Assembly (NCBI RefSeq): GCF_025753855.1
Contig: NZ_JAOWPT010000004.1
Span: 231,871-295,870 of the forward strand
Origin: Mesorhizobium sp. ZC-5
GTDB taxonomy: Bacteria; Pseudomonadota; Alphaproteobacteria; Rhizobiales; Rhizobiaceae
Direction: 5' to 3'
DNA length: 64,000 nucleotides
The notes under the pieces are model-generated. The model saw nothing but the letters and a program-made list of their open reading frames with translations, did no database searches and was not told where the DNA came from. Position numbers and translations under genes: made by a program. Below, one piece after another: positions 33,651 through 42,286 of this stretch; within the stretch, counting starts at the first letter, position 1; every line of letters begins with the position of its first letter.

Positions 33651-33689
33651 ACTGCCCGCCGGCGAGCTTGTCCGCCGTGTCACGACGAT

Positions 33690-33808
33690 TGTCGCAATGC
33701 AGCATTATCCGATGTCGCAAATATTCATGCGGCGATGCTGCCAACCCCATTGACAACAAATACTTTTCCTGATGACGCTTTGCTGATCGCGACATCCTGT
33801 CCGCGACA
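33690..33808. promoter_or_regulatory. TGTCGC/GCGACA site cluster upstream of the GlxA-family gene
   Basis: TGTCGCAA occurs at 33690-33697 and 33713-33720, and GCGACA in the opposite sense at 33789-33794 and 33803-33808. The four sites lie within 140 bases of the regulator start and suggest autoregulation. The same word is found near mttB and DMGDH-like 2. Confidence 0.4.
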
Positions 33809-33829
33809 TTGCCGTAGCGTGAGGCTCCT

Positions 33830-34831
33830 TTGAACGTCATCAGGCATCCCATCAAAAGATCGCTCGTTTTCTTCCTCGTCCCCGACTTCACCATGGTCGC
33901 TTTCGCGACAGCGCTCGAGCCCTTGAGGATCGCCAACCGGATGCTCGGCTACGAGGCCTACAAATGGCGCCTTGCCAGCCTCGACGGCAAGCCGGTACAG
34001 GCTTCCAACGGCGTCGAGTGCGCGGTGAACACCTCGCTTGACGACGAACGCAAGAAGATGTCTGGACCCGACCGGCCTTCGATGGTCGTCGTATGCAGCG
34101 GCATCAATGTCGAGAACTACCAGAACAAGTCGGCGTTCGCCTGGCTGCGCGAGGAATACAATCGCGGCGTCGCCATCGGCGGACTGTGCACCGGCGCCTA
34201 CGTACTGGCCTCGGCCGGGCTGCTCTCCAACAAACGCTGCGCCATCCATTGGGAAAACCTGCCGGGCTTTTCGGAAGCCTTCCCCAAGGTCAATGTCTTT
34301 GCCGATCTCTTCGAGGTCGACCAGAACATCTATACCTGCGCCGGCGGCACCGCCGCACTCGACATGATGCTGAAGTTGATCGGCGACGATTTCGACGAAA
34401 ACCTTGTCAATCGTGTCTGCGAGCAGGTGCTGACCGACCGAGTGCGCAGCCCGACTGATCGCCAGCGCCTGCCGCTGCGGGCCCGGCTCGGCGTCCAGAA
34501 CGCCAAGGTGCTGACTATCATCGAACTGATGGAAGCCAATCTGTCGGAACCGCTGTCGCTGATCGAGATCGCCGACGAAGTCGGGCTGTCGCGGCGACAG
34601 ATCGAGCGTCTGTTCCGCACTGAAATGGGGCGATCGCCGGCCCGCTATTACCTGGAAATCAGGCTTGACCGCGCCCGCCATCTGTTGATCCAGTCGTCGA
34701 TGCCGGTGGTCGAGGTCGCCGTTGCCTGCGGTTTTGTCTCGGCATCGCATTTTTCGAAGTGCTATCGCGAGCTTTACGCCCGTTCTCCTCAGCAGGAGCG
34801 CATCGACAGGAAGCAGCTTCTGGCGGCGTAG
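33830..34831 (+). CDS. GlxA-family AraC-type transcriptional regulator (DJ-1/PfpI-like sensor)
   Basis: A 333-residue protein starting at TTG 33830, five bases after a GAGG site. The N-terminal 180 residues form a DJ-1/PfpI-like domain (SLVFFLVPDFTMVAFATALEP) with the elbow motif GGLCTGAYVLASAGLL. An AraC-type double HTH follows from about 225 (LIEIADEVGLSRRQIERLF and VAVACGFVSASHFSKCY). This subfamily includes the betaine/carnitine catabolism regulators GbdR and CdhR. In this neighbourhood of betaine genes it is a good candidate regulator of the demethylation pathway, though the ligand is inferred. TGTCGCAA boxes lie in its own promoter and before DMGDH-like 2. Confidence 0.88.
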   Translation: MNVIRHPIKRSLVFFLVPDFTMVAFATALEPLRIANRMLGYEAYKWRLASLDGKPVQASNGVECAVNTSLDDERKKMSGPDRPSMVVVCSGINVENYQNKSAFAWLREEYNRGVAIGGLCTGAYVLASAGLLSNKRCAIHWENLPGFSEAFPKVNVFADLFEVDQNIYTCAGGTAALDMMLKLIGDDFDENLVNRVCEQVLTDRVRSPTDRQRLPLRARLGVQNAKVLTIIELMEANLSEPLSLIEIADEVGLSRRQIERLFRTEMGRSPARYYLEIRLDRARHLLIQSSMPVVEVAVACGFVSASHFSKCYRELYARSPQQERIDRKQLLAA

Positions 34832-34953
34832 TTTCTTCGCCGCATACAGCTTCAAAGTGCGACGATCGCACCCGTGGCATACGGCATGATCGGCTGTTAC
34901 GTTCGCCGTGACCCGATGGCCGCTCCGGCCGACCTGACAGAAGAGGCCGGCGC

Positions 34954-36144
34954 ATGACCGCTCACCCGCACCGCCCGTCGGCCTTCCGCGAATTCCTCGC
35001 CAGCGAAAGCGCCGGCGGTATCGTTCTGATGATTGCGGCAGCACTGGCCCTGATCATCGCGAACTCGCCGCTTGCGCCGTCTTATTTCTCGGCGCTGTCA
35101 GCCTATCTCGGGCCTCTTAATATCGCACACTGGATCAACGACGGGCTGATGGCGGTGTTTTTTCTGCTGGTCGGCCTGGAAATCAAGCGCGAATTCCTCG
35201 ATGGCCAACTCTCGACCTGGCCGCGACGCATCCTGCCCGGCATCGCCGCGGCCGGTGGCATGGCGGTCCCGGCACTGATCTTCGTCGCGTTTAACAGCGA
35301 CAGCCCGGAAACGCTGCGCGGCTGGGCCATTCCGACCGCCACCGATATTGCCTTTGCGCTCGGTGTACTCTCGTTGCTCGGCAATCGGGTGCCGGCTTCG
35401 CTGAAGGTGTTTCTGACCGCACTCGCCATCATCGACGATCTGGGCGCGGTCATCATCATCGCGCTGTTCTATACGTCCGGCCTTTCGCTTGCCTGGCTGG
35501 CGGCGGCGGTCGCCATCCTTGTCGCCCTGGTCGCCCTCAACCGTTTTGGCGTCATGCGGCTTGCCCCCTATCTCGTGCTCGGCCTCATCCTCTGGGTGGT
35601 CGTATTGAAGTCCGGCGTTCACGCTACACTCGCCGGCGTCGCCCTGGCCCTGACCATTCCGCTCGGTCGCACGCCGGGCGCGCCGGATCACCCCGAGGAT
35701 TCGCCGCTGCATGCGCTGGAGCATGCCCTGCACAAGCCGGTTTCGTTCTTCGTCATTCCTGTCTTCGGCTTTGCCAATGCCGGCGTACCCCTGGGAGCCA
35801 TCTCGGCGGAATCGCTCCTGCAACCGCTGACCCTCGGCATCGCGCTCGGCCTCGTCGTCGGCAAGCTGGTCGGCGTATTCGGCACCGCATGGCTGGCGGT
35901 CCGCCTGGGCTTCGCCGACATGCCGGCGAACGCTTCGGTTCGTCACCTGCTCGGCGTCGCCCTTTTGTGCGGCATCGGATTTACCATGAGCCTCTTCATC
36001 GGGCTTCTGGCGTTTCCCACCGACCTCGCCATGCAGGGCGCGCTGAAGGTCGGCATCCTTGGAGGATCGCTGATCTCGGGATTGCTCGGAGCAGCAGTCC
36101 TGCTTCTCTCGCCTTTGCCCGGCGGAGCAGATTCACGCTCCTAA
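34954..36144 (+). CDS. nhaA: Na+/H+ antiporter NhaA
   Basis: A 396-residue, multi-pass membrane protein with the NhaA core. Asp131 lies in [10 protein letters not shown] (the broken-helix motif), and the ion-binding pair Asp161/Asp162 in [20 protein letters not shown] and [13 protein letters not shown] follow. It exchanges sodium for protons across the inner membrane. The N-terminal [16 protein letters not shown] region is typical. It stands alone, convergent with the crystallin-like gene. Confidence 0.95.
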   Translation: MTAHPHRPSAFREFLASESAGGIVLMIAAALALIIANSPLAPSYFSALSAYLGPLNIAHWINDGLMAVFFLLVGLEIKREFLDGQLSTWPRRILPGIAAAGGMAVPALIFVAFNSDSPETLRGWAIPTATDIAFALGVLSLLGNRVPASLKVFLTALAIIDDLGAVIIIALFYTSGLSLAWLAAAVAILVALVALNRFGVMRLAPYLVLGLILWVVVLKSGVHATLAGVALALTIPLGRTPGAPDHPEDSPLHALEHALHKPVSFFVIPVFGFANAGVPLGAISAESLLQPLTLGIALGLVVGKLVGVFGTAWLAVRLGFADMPANASVRHLLGVALLCGIGFTMSLFIGLLAFPTDLAMQGALKVGILGGSLISGLLGAAVLLLSPLPGGADSRS

Positions 36145-36160
36145 ACGGCAGCGCCGCGTC

Positions 36161-36514
36161 TCAATAATTGTCGCAATAACACTCCGCCGAAGAGATGCGG
36201 TCGTTCCAGCCCTTGCCCAGATTGGATGCACGGCGGTAGATTTCGGAGGAATCTCCCTGCATGCGTGCGTGCTCGTAAATCACCAGCGTACAGCCGCGTG
36301 CAACGCGCGCAGACGAAGCCCGGTCGTTCCAGAACTGACGCGCACGGAAACTTACCCTGTCATCAGGACCCATCCGAAGGACCTCGCCCTCAAAACCTTC
36401 ATGTTCGTAGAGCGAGCAGGCGCTGCGATACTGCGCATCGGCGCTGCCGACCATCATGGCAGACGCCACCGCGACCAGAGTTAAAAGCTGTCTCATGCGT
36501 GTGTCATTCCTCAT
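36161..36514 (-). CDS. Beta/gamma-crystallin-like secreted protein (peptidase inhibitor I36 family)
   Basis: 117 residues from ATG 36514 (AAGGG five bases upstream); an internal ATG at 36496 would also give a good signal peptide (RQLLTLVAVASAMMVGSADA). The mature part has two Greek-key-like stretches: ACSLYEHEGFEGEVLRMGP and GCTLVIYEHARMQGDSSEIY, plus WNDRASSARV/WNDRISSAEC repeats. Four Cys may form disulfides. The fold is often Ca-binding, and the biological role is unknown. Confidence 0.72.
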   Translation of the reverse strand: MRNDTRMRQLLTLVAVASAMMVGSADAQYRSACSLYEHEGFEGEVLRMGPDDRVSFRARQFWNDRASSARVARGCTLVIYEHARMQGDSSEIYRRASNLGKGWNDRISSAECYCDNY

Positions 36515-36635
36515 CAGCGCCCTTCGCCGCCCGCGCCGAGGAATAATTTGGCATCATGCAAGGGAGCCACGCAAGGACGAAAGCATGCGGCCCAGAACAC
36601 GATTCCCGACGAAGGCACATCGTCAGGAATCGCTC

Positions 36636-37484
36636 CTAGCGGTCCTCCCACATCCACGAGCGGTCCTGCCACATCTTTTCGCCGATGAGGCAGTCATAGG
36701 CCGACGTCGCCTGCGCCATGACGACCGGCGGGTTCAGCGCTTCCTCCTCCGCCCATTGCCGCGAGGCGGGGCCGGCGAGTTCAAGCACCAGCTTGCGCCG
36801 GATCGCTTCGGGAAACTGCGACCATTCGTTGACAGGTACCATGAAGGCGCCCGGTCCACCGATCACGCAGTCGGTGTAATATTTGTCGAGATCGTCGACA
36901 TCGTAGCTGCTCGACAGTCCGCCATTGGTCATCAGCGGCAGTCCGTTGATGGTGATACCCTGTGCGGTTACGTCGTTGCGAACGATATCGACCGGCGGAC
37001 CCTGATTGTTCGGCCCGTCTCCGGAAATGTCGATAACCCGCTTCATCCCCTGGAACTGACTCTCGGCGAAAAGATCGGCGCCGAATTCCAGCGCGCTCGA
37101 TATCGAGGTCCGCCGCGCGCTGTTTGGCGGCAAGGCCGAAAGCTGCTTCGCCACGCGCTCGGCATCCGCCCGGGAAGCGATCGTCGTCCACGGCACGATG
37201 ACATGATGGGAGGAACTGCCGGCCCATTCGAAATAGGTCACGGCGATTTTGCCATGCACGCCCTCGGCGATGGCCTGCAGAACCTTGTCGTGGGTAAGTG
37301 CCGCGGCATAGCCCCGGCGCTGGATCTCGAGCTCGTCCGGCGACATCGACAGCGACACATCGACGGCCAGGACCAGTTCGATATCGACCGGTTCCGCGGC
37401 GAGACCGTGTGGAGCGGCAACGACTACCAGCGCCAGAGCAGCGCCGGCAACAAGGGCATGTCTGGCACTCAGCGAACAAGACAT
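36636..37484 (-). CDS. DUF1194 (VWA-like) secreted protein
   Basis: A 282-residue protein with a signal peptide (ALVAGAALALVVVAAPHGLAA) and a VWA-type MIDAS at the start of the mature domain (LVLAVDVSLSMSPDEL). The VIDISGDGPNNQGP and DVTAQGITINGLPLM segments are typical of DUF1194. The family is alphaproteobacterial and thought to be periplasmic. The gene lies 138 bases after DMGDH-like 2 on the same strand. Confidence 0.85.
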   Translation of the reverse strand: MSCSLSARHALVAGAALALVVVAAPHGLAAEPVDIELVLAVDVSLSMSPDELEIQRRGYAAALTHDKVLQAIAEGVHGKIAVTYFEWAGSSSHHVIVPWTTIASRADAERVAKQLSALPPNSARRTSISSALEFGADLFAESQFQGMKRVIDISGDGPNNQGPPVDIVRNDVTAQGITINGLPLMTNGGLSSSYDVDDLDKYYTDCVIGGPGAFMVPVNEWSQFPEAIRRKLVLELAGPASRQWAEEEALNPPVVMAQATSAYDCLIGEKMWQDRSWMWEDR

Positions 37485-37622
37485 GCCGCCACGTTACGCG
37501 AAAACACTTGCTTGGAAAGAAAAGGCCCGGAAAAACTCGAGCCTTTCCCTTCACAATTTCGCGAGTTTGCGAAACCGCATAAACCTGACGAATCGTTTCG
37601 GAAGGTCCTCTTGCAGGTGAAT

Positions 37623-40184
37623 TCAGGTCCGAGGCTTCAGGTTTTCCGGGTCGTACAGCGGCTTGTAGCCGACGCCGGCCACTTCGACCGGGTAGGTCTC
37701 GCCAAAATACTCGACTGCAAGCCTGCGGCCTTCCTGGCAATGCGACCATGGCAGGTAGGCCAGCGCGATGTTCTTGCCGATGGTTGGTCCATAGGCAACC
37801 GACGTCGTGAACGACCGGCGGCCGAGCTCATCGACCAGTGTCTCCCCGGTGTCCGGGTCCATGACCGGCATCGTACCGACCGGATAGCGTGCGACGCCCC
37901 TGGAATCGACATTTTCGGTCATGACCAGCGTGCACAGCATGGCCGGCTGGTTTTTCCGCGCGCGGTACTCCTCGTGTTTGGCCTTGCCGCAGAAATCCGC
38001 TTCCTTGACCTTCGGGCGAGCTAGATCGGCCTCCAGCAAATTGTATTCGGTCAGGAGGTCGGCATTCTGCAGGCGCAGGCTCTTCTCCATGCGGCGCGTA
38101 TTGGCGTAGGTCTCGACGCCGAACGGCATCACACCGGTAGACCGCAACGCGTCCCAGACGGCCAGGCCGTCCTCGTAGGGCATATGCAACTCCCAGCCCT
38201 GCTCGCCGACATAGGAGATGCGGAACGCGGTCACGTCCTTGCCGCCTATCTTCACCGGCTTGATCGCGGCGAACGGGAAGCTCTCGGGCGCCAGGCCGGC
38301 GGGATCTTCGACGACCTTCTGCAAAGTCGCACGCGCGTTTGGCCCCCAGATGCCGATGGTAACGTATTTCTCACTTACATCGGTGATGGTGACGTCGAAG
38401 CCTTTGTCCTCGGCCACCCGGCGCAGATAGTGAAAATCGCGCGGACCGGCATCGGCTCCGTCGACAACACGACAGCGGTCGGCCATGCGGATGACGGTCA
38501 GGTCGGCGCGCACCATGCCCTCCTCGTCGAGGAAGTGGGTGTAGATGCCCTTGCCGATGTTGCCGTCGCCGCCAATCCTCGCGGCGCAGACCCATTCCAT
38601 CAGCGCGACATGGTCCGGGCCTTCGACATCGACCATCGCGAAGTGCGACAGGTTGACGATGCCGCAATCCTCGCTCATCGCAAGGTGCTCGGCGTTGGAG
38701 ACGCGCCAGAAATGGCGATTGTCCCACTCGTTCTCACGAACGGGGACGCGGTTGCCGTATTTCTCCAGCAAATGCTCGTTGGCGGCATAGCCATGGGCGC
38801 GCTCCCAGCCGCCGAGTTCCATGAAATAGCCGCCGAGTTCCTTCTCCCGCTCATAAAAAGGCGAGCGTCGAATGTTGCGGCCCTTGGAAAAGGGTTCGCG
38901 CGGATGGACGGCCGGGTTGTAGACCTTCATCGCCGTTTCGGTGCAGCGATCGTGGATGAACTGCTCTTTCGTCTGGTGCGGATAAAAGCGCGCATAGTCG
39001 ATCTGGTGATGATCGATTTCGGTGCGGCCGTCGGTCATCCAGTCGGCGATCAACTTGCCCATGCCGGGGCCATCCTTGACCCAGATGGCGACGGCGTACC
39101 AGAGCCCCCTCACCTTCTGGCTCTCGCCCATCGACGGTCCGCCGTCGGCGGTCACCTGCAAAAGCCCGTTGAAGGAATGGCTCTCATTGTAGCCGAGTTC
39201 GCCGAGGATCGGCGTCAGTTCCATGGCACGCTCGAGCGGCGCGAGTATTTGCTCCATGTCGAGATCGCGCTGCGACGGCGACAGGCGCGACTGGTGCTTC
39301 TCCAGAAGTTCGCGGGGGTGGCAAAGGCGCGGATTGGTCTCCTCGTAATAGCCCCATTCGATCTGACCGCCTTCGGCGGTCTTGGGGTCACCGGTATCGC
39401 GCATGTAGGCGGAATTGCCCTGGTCGCGCAGCAGCGGCCAGCCGATCTCCTTGCCGGTGCCGGCAAACTCGTTGTACGGGCCGAAGAAGGTCAGCGGATG
39501 GTCGATCGGCATGACCGGCAGGTCCTCTCCGGCCATCTCGGCGATCAGCCGGCCCCAAATGCCGGCGCAGACCACGACATAATCAGCATGAATGGTGCCG
39601 CGGTCGGTGACGACGCCTTTGATGCGCCCGTTCTCGATGACCAGCGATCTGGCCGACGTGTTTGCAAAGGCCTTGAGCTTTCCGGACGCTTCCGCCTGGT
39701 CGACGAGCTTGCCGGCGACCGTCTGCGAACGCGGGATGACGAGGCCGGCGTCGGGATCCCACAGGCCACCCTGCACCATCTGCTCTTCGATCAGCGGAAA
39801 CTTTTCCTTGATCTCGGCAGGTTCGATCAGGCGCGCGCGGGTTCCAAAAGCCTTGGCGGAAGCGATTTTGCGCTTGATTTCCGCCATGCGCTCGTCGTCG
39901 CCGACGCGCGCGACCTCGAGCCCGCCGACGCGGGCGTAGTGACCCATCTTCTCGTAGAAATCGATGGAATAGAGCGTCGTCCAGCACGACAGGAAGTCGT
40001 GGCTGGTCGTGTAGCAGAAGTCCGACGCGTGCGCCGTCGAACCGATGTCGGTCGGGATGCCCGACTTGTCGATGCCGACGATGTCGTCCCAGCCGCGTTC
40101 GATCAGGTGATGGGCAACCGACGCACCCACGATGCCGCCCAGCCCGATGATGACGACCTTCGCCTTTGCCGGAAACTCTGCCAT
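37623..40184 (-). CDS. FAD-GcvT fusion dehydrogenase (DMGDH-like 2)
   Basis: An 853-residue protein with FAD domain (VVIIGLGGIVGAS), FAO linker and GcvT domain (VGEQGWELHMPYEDGLAVWDALR). It diverges from the other three paralogues. The covalent-flavin motif is GSTAHASDF (His52) rather than G-T/S-W-H-A-A-G, and it has about 30 unmatched residues around 260-300. It should oxidise an N-methylated amine and give methylene-THF. Its promoter shares a box and TATAGT spacing with soxB, suggesting a joint regulon with sarcosine oxidation, so the substrate may be dimethylglycine. This is an inference. Confidence 0.9.
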   Translation of the reverse strand: MAEFPAKAKVVIIGLGGIVGASVAHHLIERGWDDIVGIDKSGIPTDIGSTAHASDFCYTTSHDFLSCWTTLYSIDFYEKMGHYARVGGLEVARVGDDERMAEIKRKIASAKAFGTRARLIEPAEIKEKFPLIEEQMVQGGLWDPDAGLVIPRSQTVAGKLVDQAEASGKLKAFANTSARSLVIENGRIKGVVTDRGTIHADYVVVCAGIWGRLIAEMAGEDLPVMPIDHPLTFFGPYNEFAGTGKEIGWPLLRDQGNSAYMRDTGDPKTAEGGQIEWGYYEETNPRLCHPRELLEKHQSRLSPSQRDLDMEQILAPLERAMELTPILGELGYNESHSFNGLLQVTADGGPSMGESQKVRGLWYAVAIWVKDGPGMGKLIADWMTDGRTEIDHHQIDYARFYPHQTKEQFIHDRCTETAMKVYNPAVHPREPFSKGRNIRRSPFYEREKELGGYFMELGGWERAHGYAANEHLLEKYGNRVPVRENEWDNRHFWRVSNAEHLAMSEDCGIVNLSHFAMVDVEGPDHVALMEWVCAARIGGDGNIGKGIYTHFLDEEGMVRADLTVIRMADRCRVVDGADAGPRDFHYLRRVAEDKGFDVTITDVSEKYVTIGIWGPNARATLQKVVEDPAGLAPESFPFAAIKPVKIGGKDVTAFRISYVGEQGWELHMPYEDGLAVWDALRSTGVMPFGVETYANTRRMEKSLRLQNADLLTEYNLLEADLARPKVKEADFCGKAKHEEYRARKNQPAMLCTLVMTENVDSRGVARYPVGTMPVMDPDTGETLVDELGRRSFTTSVAYGPTIGKNIALAYLPWSHCQEGRRLAVEYFGETYPVEVAGVGYKPLYDPENLKPRT

Positions 40185-40216
40185 TGCCCGCTGCTCCGAA
40201 GTGGAATTCGGCGCAG

Positions 40217-40257
40217 ACTATAGAGCGGTGCGGCGCGATTGCAGCCTGTTTGCGACA
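40217..40257 (-). promoter_or_regulatory. Activator-type promoter of DMGDH-like 2
   Basis: On the minus strand TGTCGCAA (40257-40250) is followed after exactly 27 bases by TATAGT (40222-40217). There is no -35 consensus at the right place. The layout fits an AraC-class activator overlapping the -35 position, 33 bases before the ATG. soxB has the same box/27/TATAGT arrangement. Confidence 0.5.
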
Positions 40258-40285
40258 TCGGCAAAAGGCCGAGCGACGAGCTGCC

Positions 40286-41062
40286 TCACGCGAATGCCCA
40301 GACGTCCTCGGCGTAGATCCCGACATTGTAGCCGGCGGTCTTGAGCTTGACGACGACATTGCCGATTTCGATCGCCGGCAGCGCGCCGATCTCGACCTTG
40401 ATCATGCCGGGCCTATAGCGATCGAGGTCGAGCTGGTCGAAGACGATCCAGTCCGCGCCCTCGCAGTCGACCAGGAAAGCATCGATATGCTCGACCTTGT
40501 TGCGGTCGAGCACGGATTGCAGAGTATCGGACGGAACCTCGATATCTTTCAGGTAGGGTTCGAATTTCCTGAAATCGACATCCGCCTCGCCCCAGGCATT
40601 CTTGCCCGACATCAGGTTGGTATCGGTGATCGAGGAGCAGCCGATGAACTCGATCGGCAACGTACCCGATTCCAGAGCGGCCGCATCGAAGGTTTTCACC
40701 GTAATCGAACCAGGCTTTCGGGTAATTGCCAGCGGCTCGATCCTGAAGCGTTCTTCATCAGGATAATTCTTGCGCAAGCGCTGCTGATTGTAGGGAATCG
40801 GTTCGACCAGCACGGCACGCGCATTCGGAATGCGATGCAGCCACGGCGTCACATCGTCGAACAATGCACCGTCGCAGGCGCCGACATTGACCATTTCGAA
40901 CGGGCGGCCGTTGCCGAAACGGGCTCTCAGCGCCGCCCATGCGAGAAACCGTGTGCCCCTGAGCGGAGCACCCCTGTTCAGTATGCCGACCGGAACGCCG
41001 AGCGCCAGAAAGACCCGAACGAATTCTATGAAAGCCGAAGCTTCGGATCCATCCATGATCAT
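40286..41062 (-). CDS. FkbM-family methyltransferase
   Basis: A 258-residue protein. ATG 41062 overlaps the upstream gene by ATGA; ATG 41056 is also possible. The SAM-binding segment FEMVNVGACDGALFDDV and the later HIDAFLVDCEGADWIVFDQL and KVEIGALPAIEI are FkbM-like. These enzymes O-methylate sugars or natural products. As the last gene of the minus-strand glycan cluster it may methylate the exported saccharide. Confidence 0.82.
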   Translation of the reverse strand: MIMDGSEASAFIEFVRVFLALGVPVGILNRGAPLRGTRFLAWAALRARFGNGRPFEMVNVGACDGALFDDVTPWLHRIPNARAVLVEPIPYNQQRLRKNYPDEERFRIEPLAITRKPGSITVKTFDAAALESGTLPIEFIGCSSITDTNLMSGKNAWGEADVDFRKFEPYLKDIEVPSDTLQSVLDRNKVEHIDAFLVDCEGADWIVFDQLDLDRYRPGMIKVEIGALPAIEIGNVVVKLKTAGYNVGIYAEDVWAFA

Positions 41063-42249
41063 GCTTTTCCGGCGGTGAGGTCGAAGCGCGGCTTCCACAT
41101 CGCGACAAGCAGTATGGCCATGCCGGCCATGAACGCGAAGTAGAATCGGTCATCTGGCAACGGGAAGCTGGCGAATTTGCCGAGCGTGCCGATCATCAAT
41201 GCGAACATCAGCGCGTTCTCACGGCCGTTGCCCGTCCTGCCAGCGCGGTGAAGCAGCGCCCAGGCGGCGGCAAACAGCATCATCAATGCCGGCCAGTGAT
41301 TGTCCAGCAAGGCAATCATCACGCCGCGAACGTAACCGCGCGCAAAATCGGTCAGCGAAAAGTCGGGGCTGAAATTGGCCATCGATTCCTGGATATGGAC
41401 GCAGGAGAAATAGAAATGCGGCCACCACCCGGGATGCCCGGCGTACCTTTCGATCGCCACGCAGGTAACCAAGGCAGCGACGAAGGTGATCAGCATCGGC
41501 ATCTTGCGCCAGCCGAACACCGCCGCCGCGATCAGCAGCGCGAAGATGAGGATGAGTGAATCGGGCCTCACCAGCACCGAGGCGAACAGAAGCAGGCACG
41601 CGGCGATATCGCGCTGGCGGGTCAGCAGATAGATCGCGCCGAGCGACATCACCGCAGAAAGCATGTCCGGCGTCACCGCTGTCGTCATATGCAGATAATC
41701 GGCCATTACCAGCATCGGCATCAGGATCAGCGCGCCCTGCATGGCGTTCTCGCGCTTCAGCCAGATGAGGCAAAGCGCGCCGAACGCGATCGACGGTAGG
41801 ATCGAGAGCAGGATCGAGGCCTTGTCCAGCCCGATCGCCGGCGCCAGTGCCCTAAGGAGGCCGATATAGGCCACCTTTACCCGATACATCGACAGCTGCG
41901 ACTGGAAGTCTACCGGGTTTTCCCACTGGTGGCGGTTGTAGGGATTGCCGTATTGGAGGTGGTAGAGGTTCGCCTCGGAAGCACCCTTGCCGATTTCCTT
42001 CCAGGTTTCGGCATGCAGTTCGGCGGGATCATTCGTCTGGCTCTCGAGCGCGGTCGCGATATAGGCGACCATGTCCCAATTGTAGTCGGGCCGCAGCCAC
42101 GTGTAGGCTGAGATCAGCACGACCACCACCACCACCAGCGCCACCGAAAGCCGGTCGAGCAGTGTGCGGTTCGAAGCCGCCTTGCCCAGGCTTTCCGCTA
42201 CACTGGTCTGCATCGCCCAGCCGACTGCCGTACCTTCAGATCCCGTCAT
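41059..42249 (-). CDS. Polytopic membrane protein, possible glycosyltransferase (PMT/GT87-like)
   Basis: A 396-residue protein with about 9-10 hydrophobic helices, the first at about 35-50. A large periplasmic loop (residues 55-120, DYNWDMVAYIATALESQTND) carries acidic residues in the place where polyprenyl-phosphate-sugar-dependent glycosyltransferases have catalytic Asp. I cannot assign a Pfam family. Coupling to FkbM and to UbiA/DprE1-like genes makes a pentosyl or other polyprenyl-linked transferase attractive, but not proven. ATG 42249 follows a GGGGA site. Confidence 0.65.
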   Translation of the reverse strand: MTGSEGTAVGWAMQTSVAESLGKAASNRTLLDRLSVALVVVVVVLISAYTWLRPDYNWDMVAYIATALESQTNDPAELHAETWKEIGKGASEANLYHLQYGNPYNRHQWENPVDFQSQLSMYRVKVAYIGLLRALAPAIGLDKASILLSILPSIAFGALCLIWLKRENAMQGALILMPMLVMADYLHMTTAVTPDMLSAVMSLGAIYLLTRQRDIAACLLLFASVLVRPDSLILIFALLIAAAVFGWRKMPMLITFVAALVTCVAIERYAGHPGWWPHFYFSCVHIQESMANFSPDFSLTDFARGYVRGVMIALLDNHWPALMMLFAAAWALLHRAGRTGNGRENALMFALMIGTLGKFASFPLPDDRFYFAFMAGMAILLVAMWKPRFDLTAGKA

Positions 42250-42286
42250 CGCTCAATTCCCCGTGCGGCGCGCCCACGCCTACTCG

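Noticed and set aside
38184..40223. Long plus-strand frame (679 codons) opposite DMGDH-like 2
   Set aside because: The minus-strand frame encodes a full FAD-GcvT protein; the opposite frame is a codon-bias artefact.
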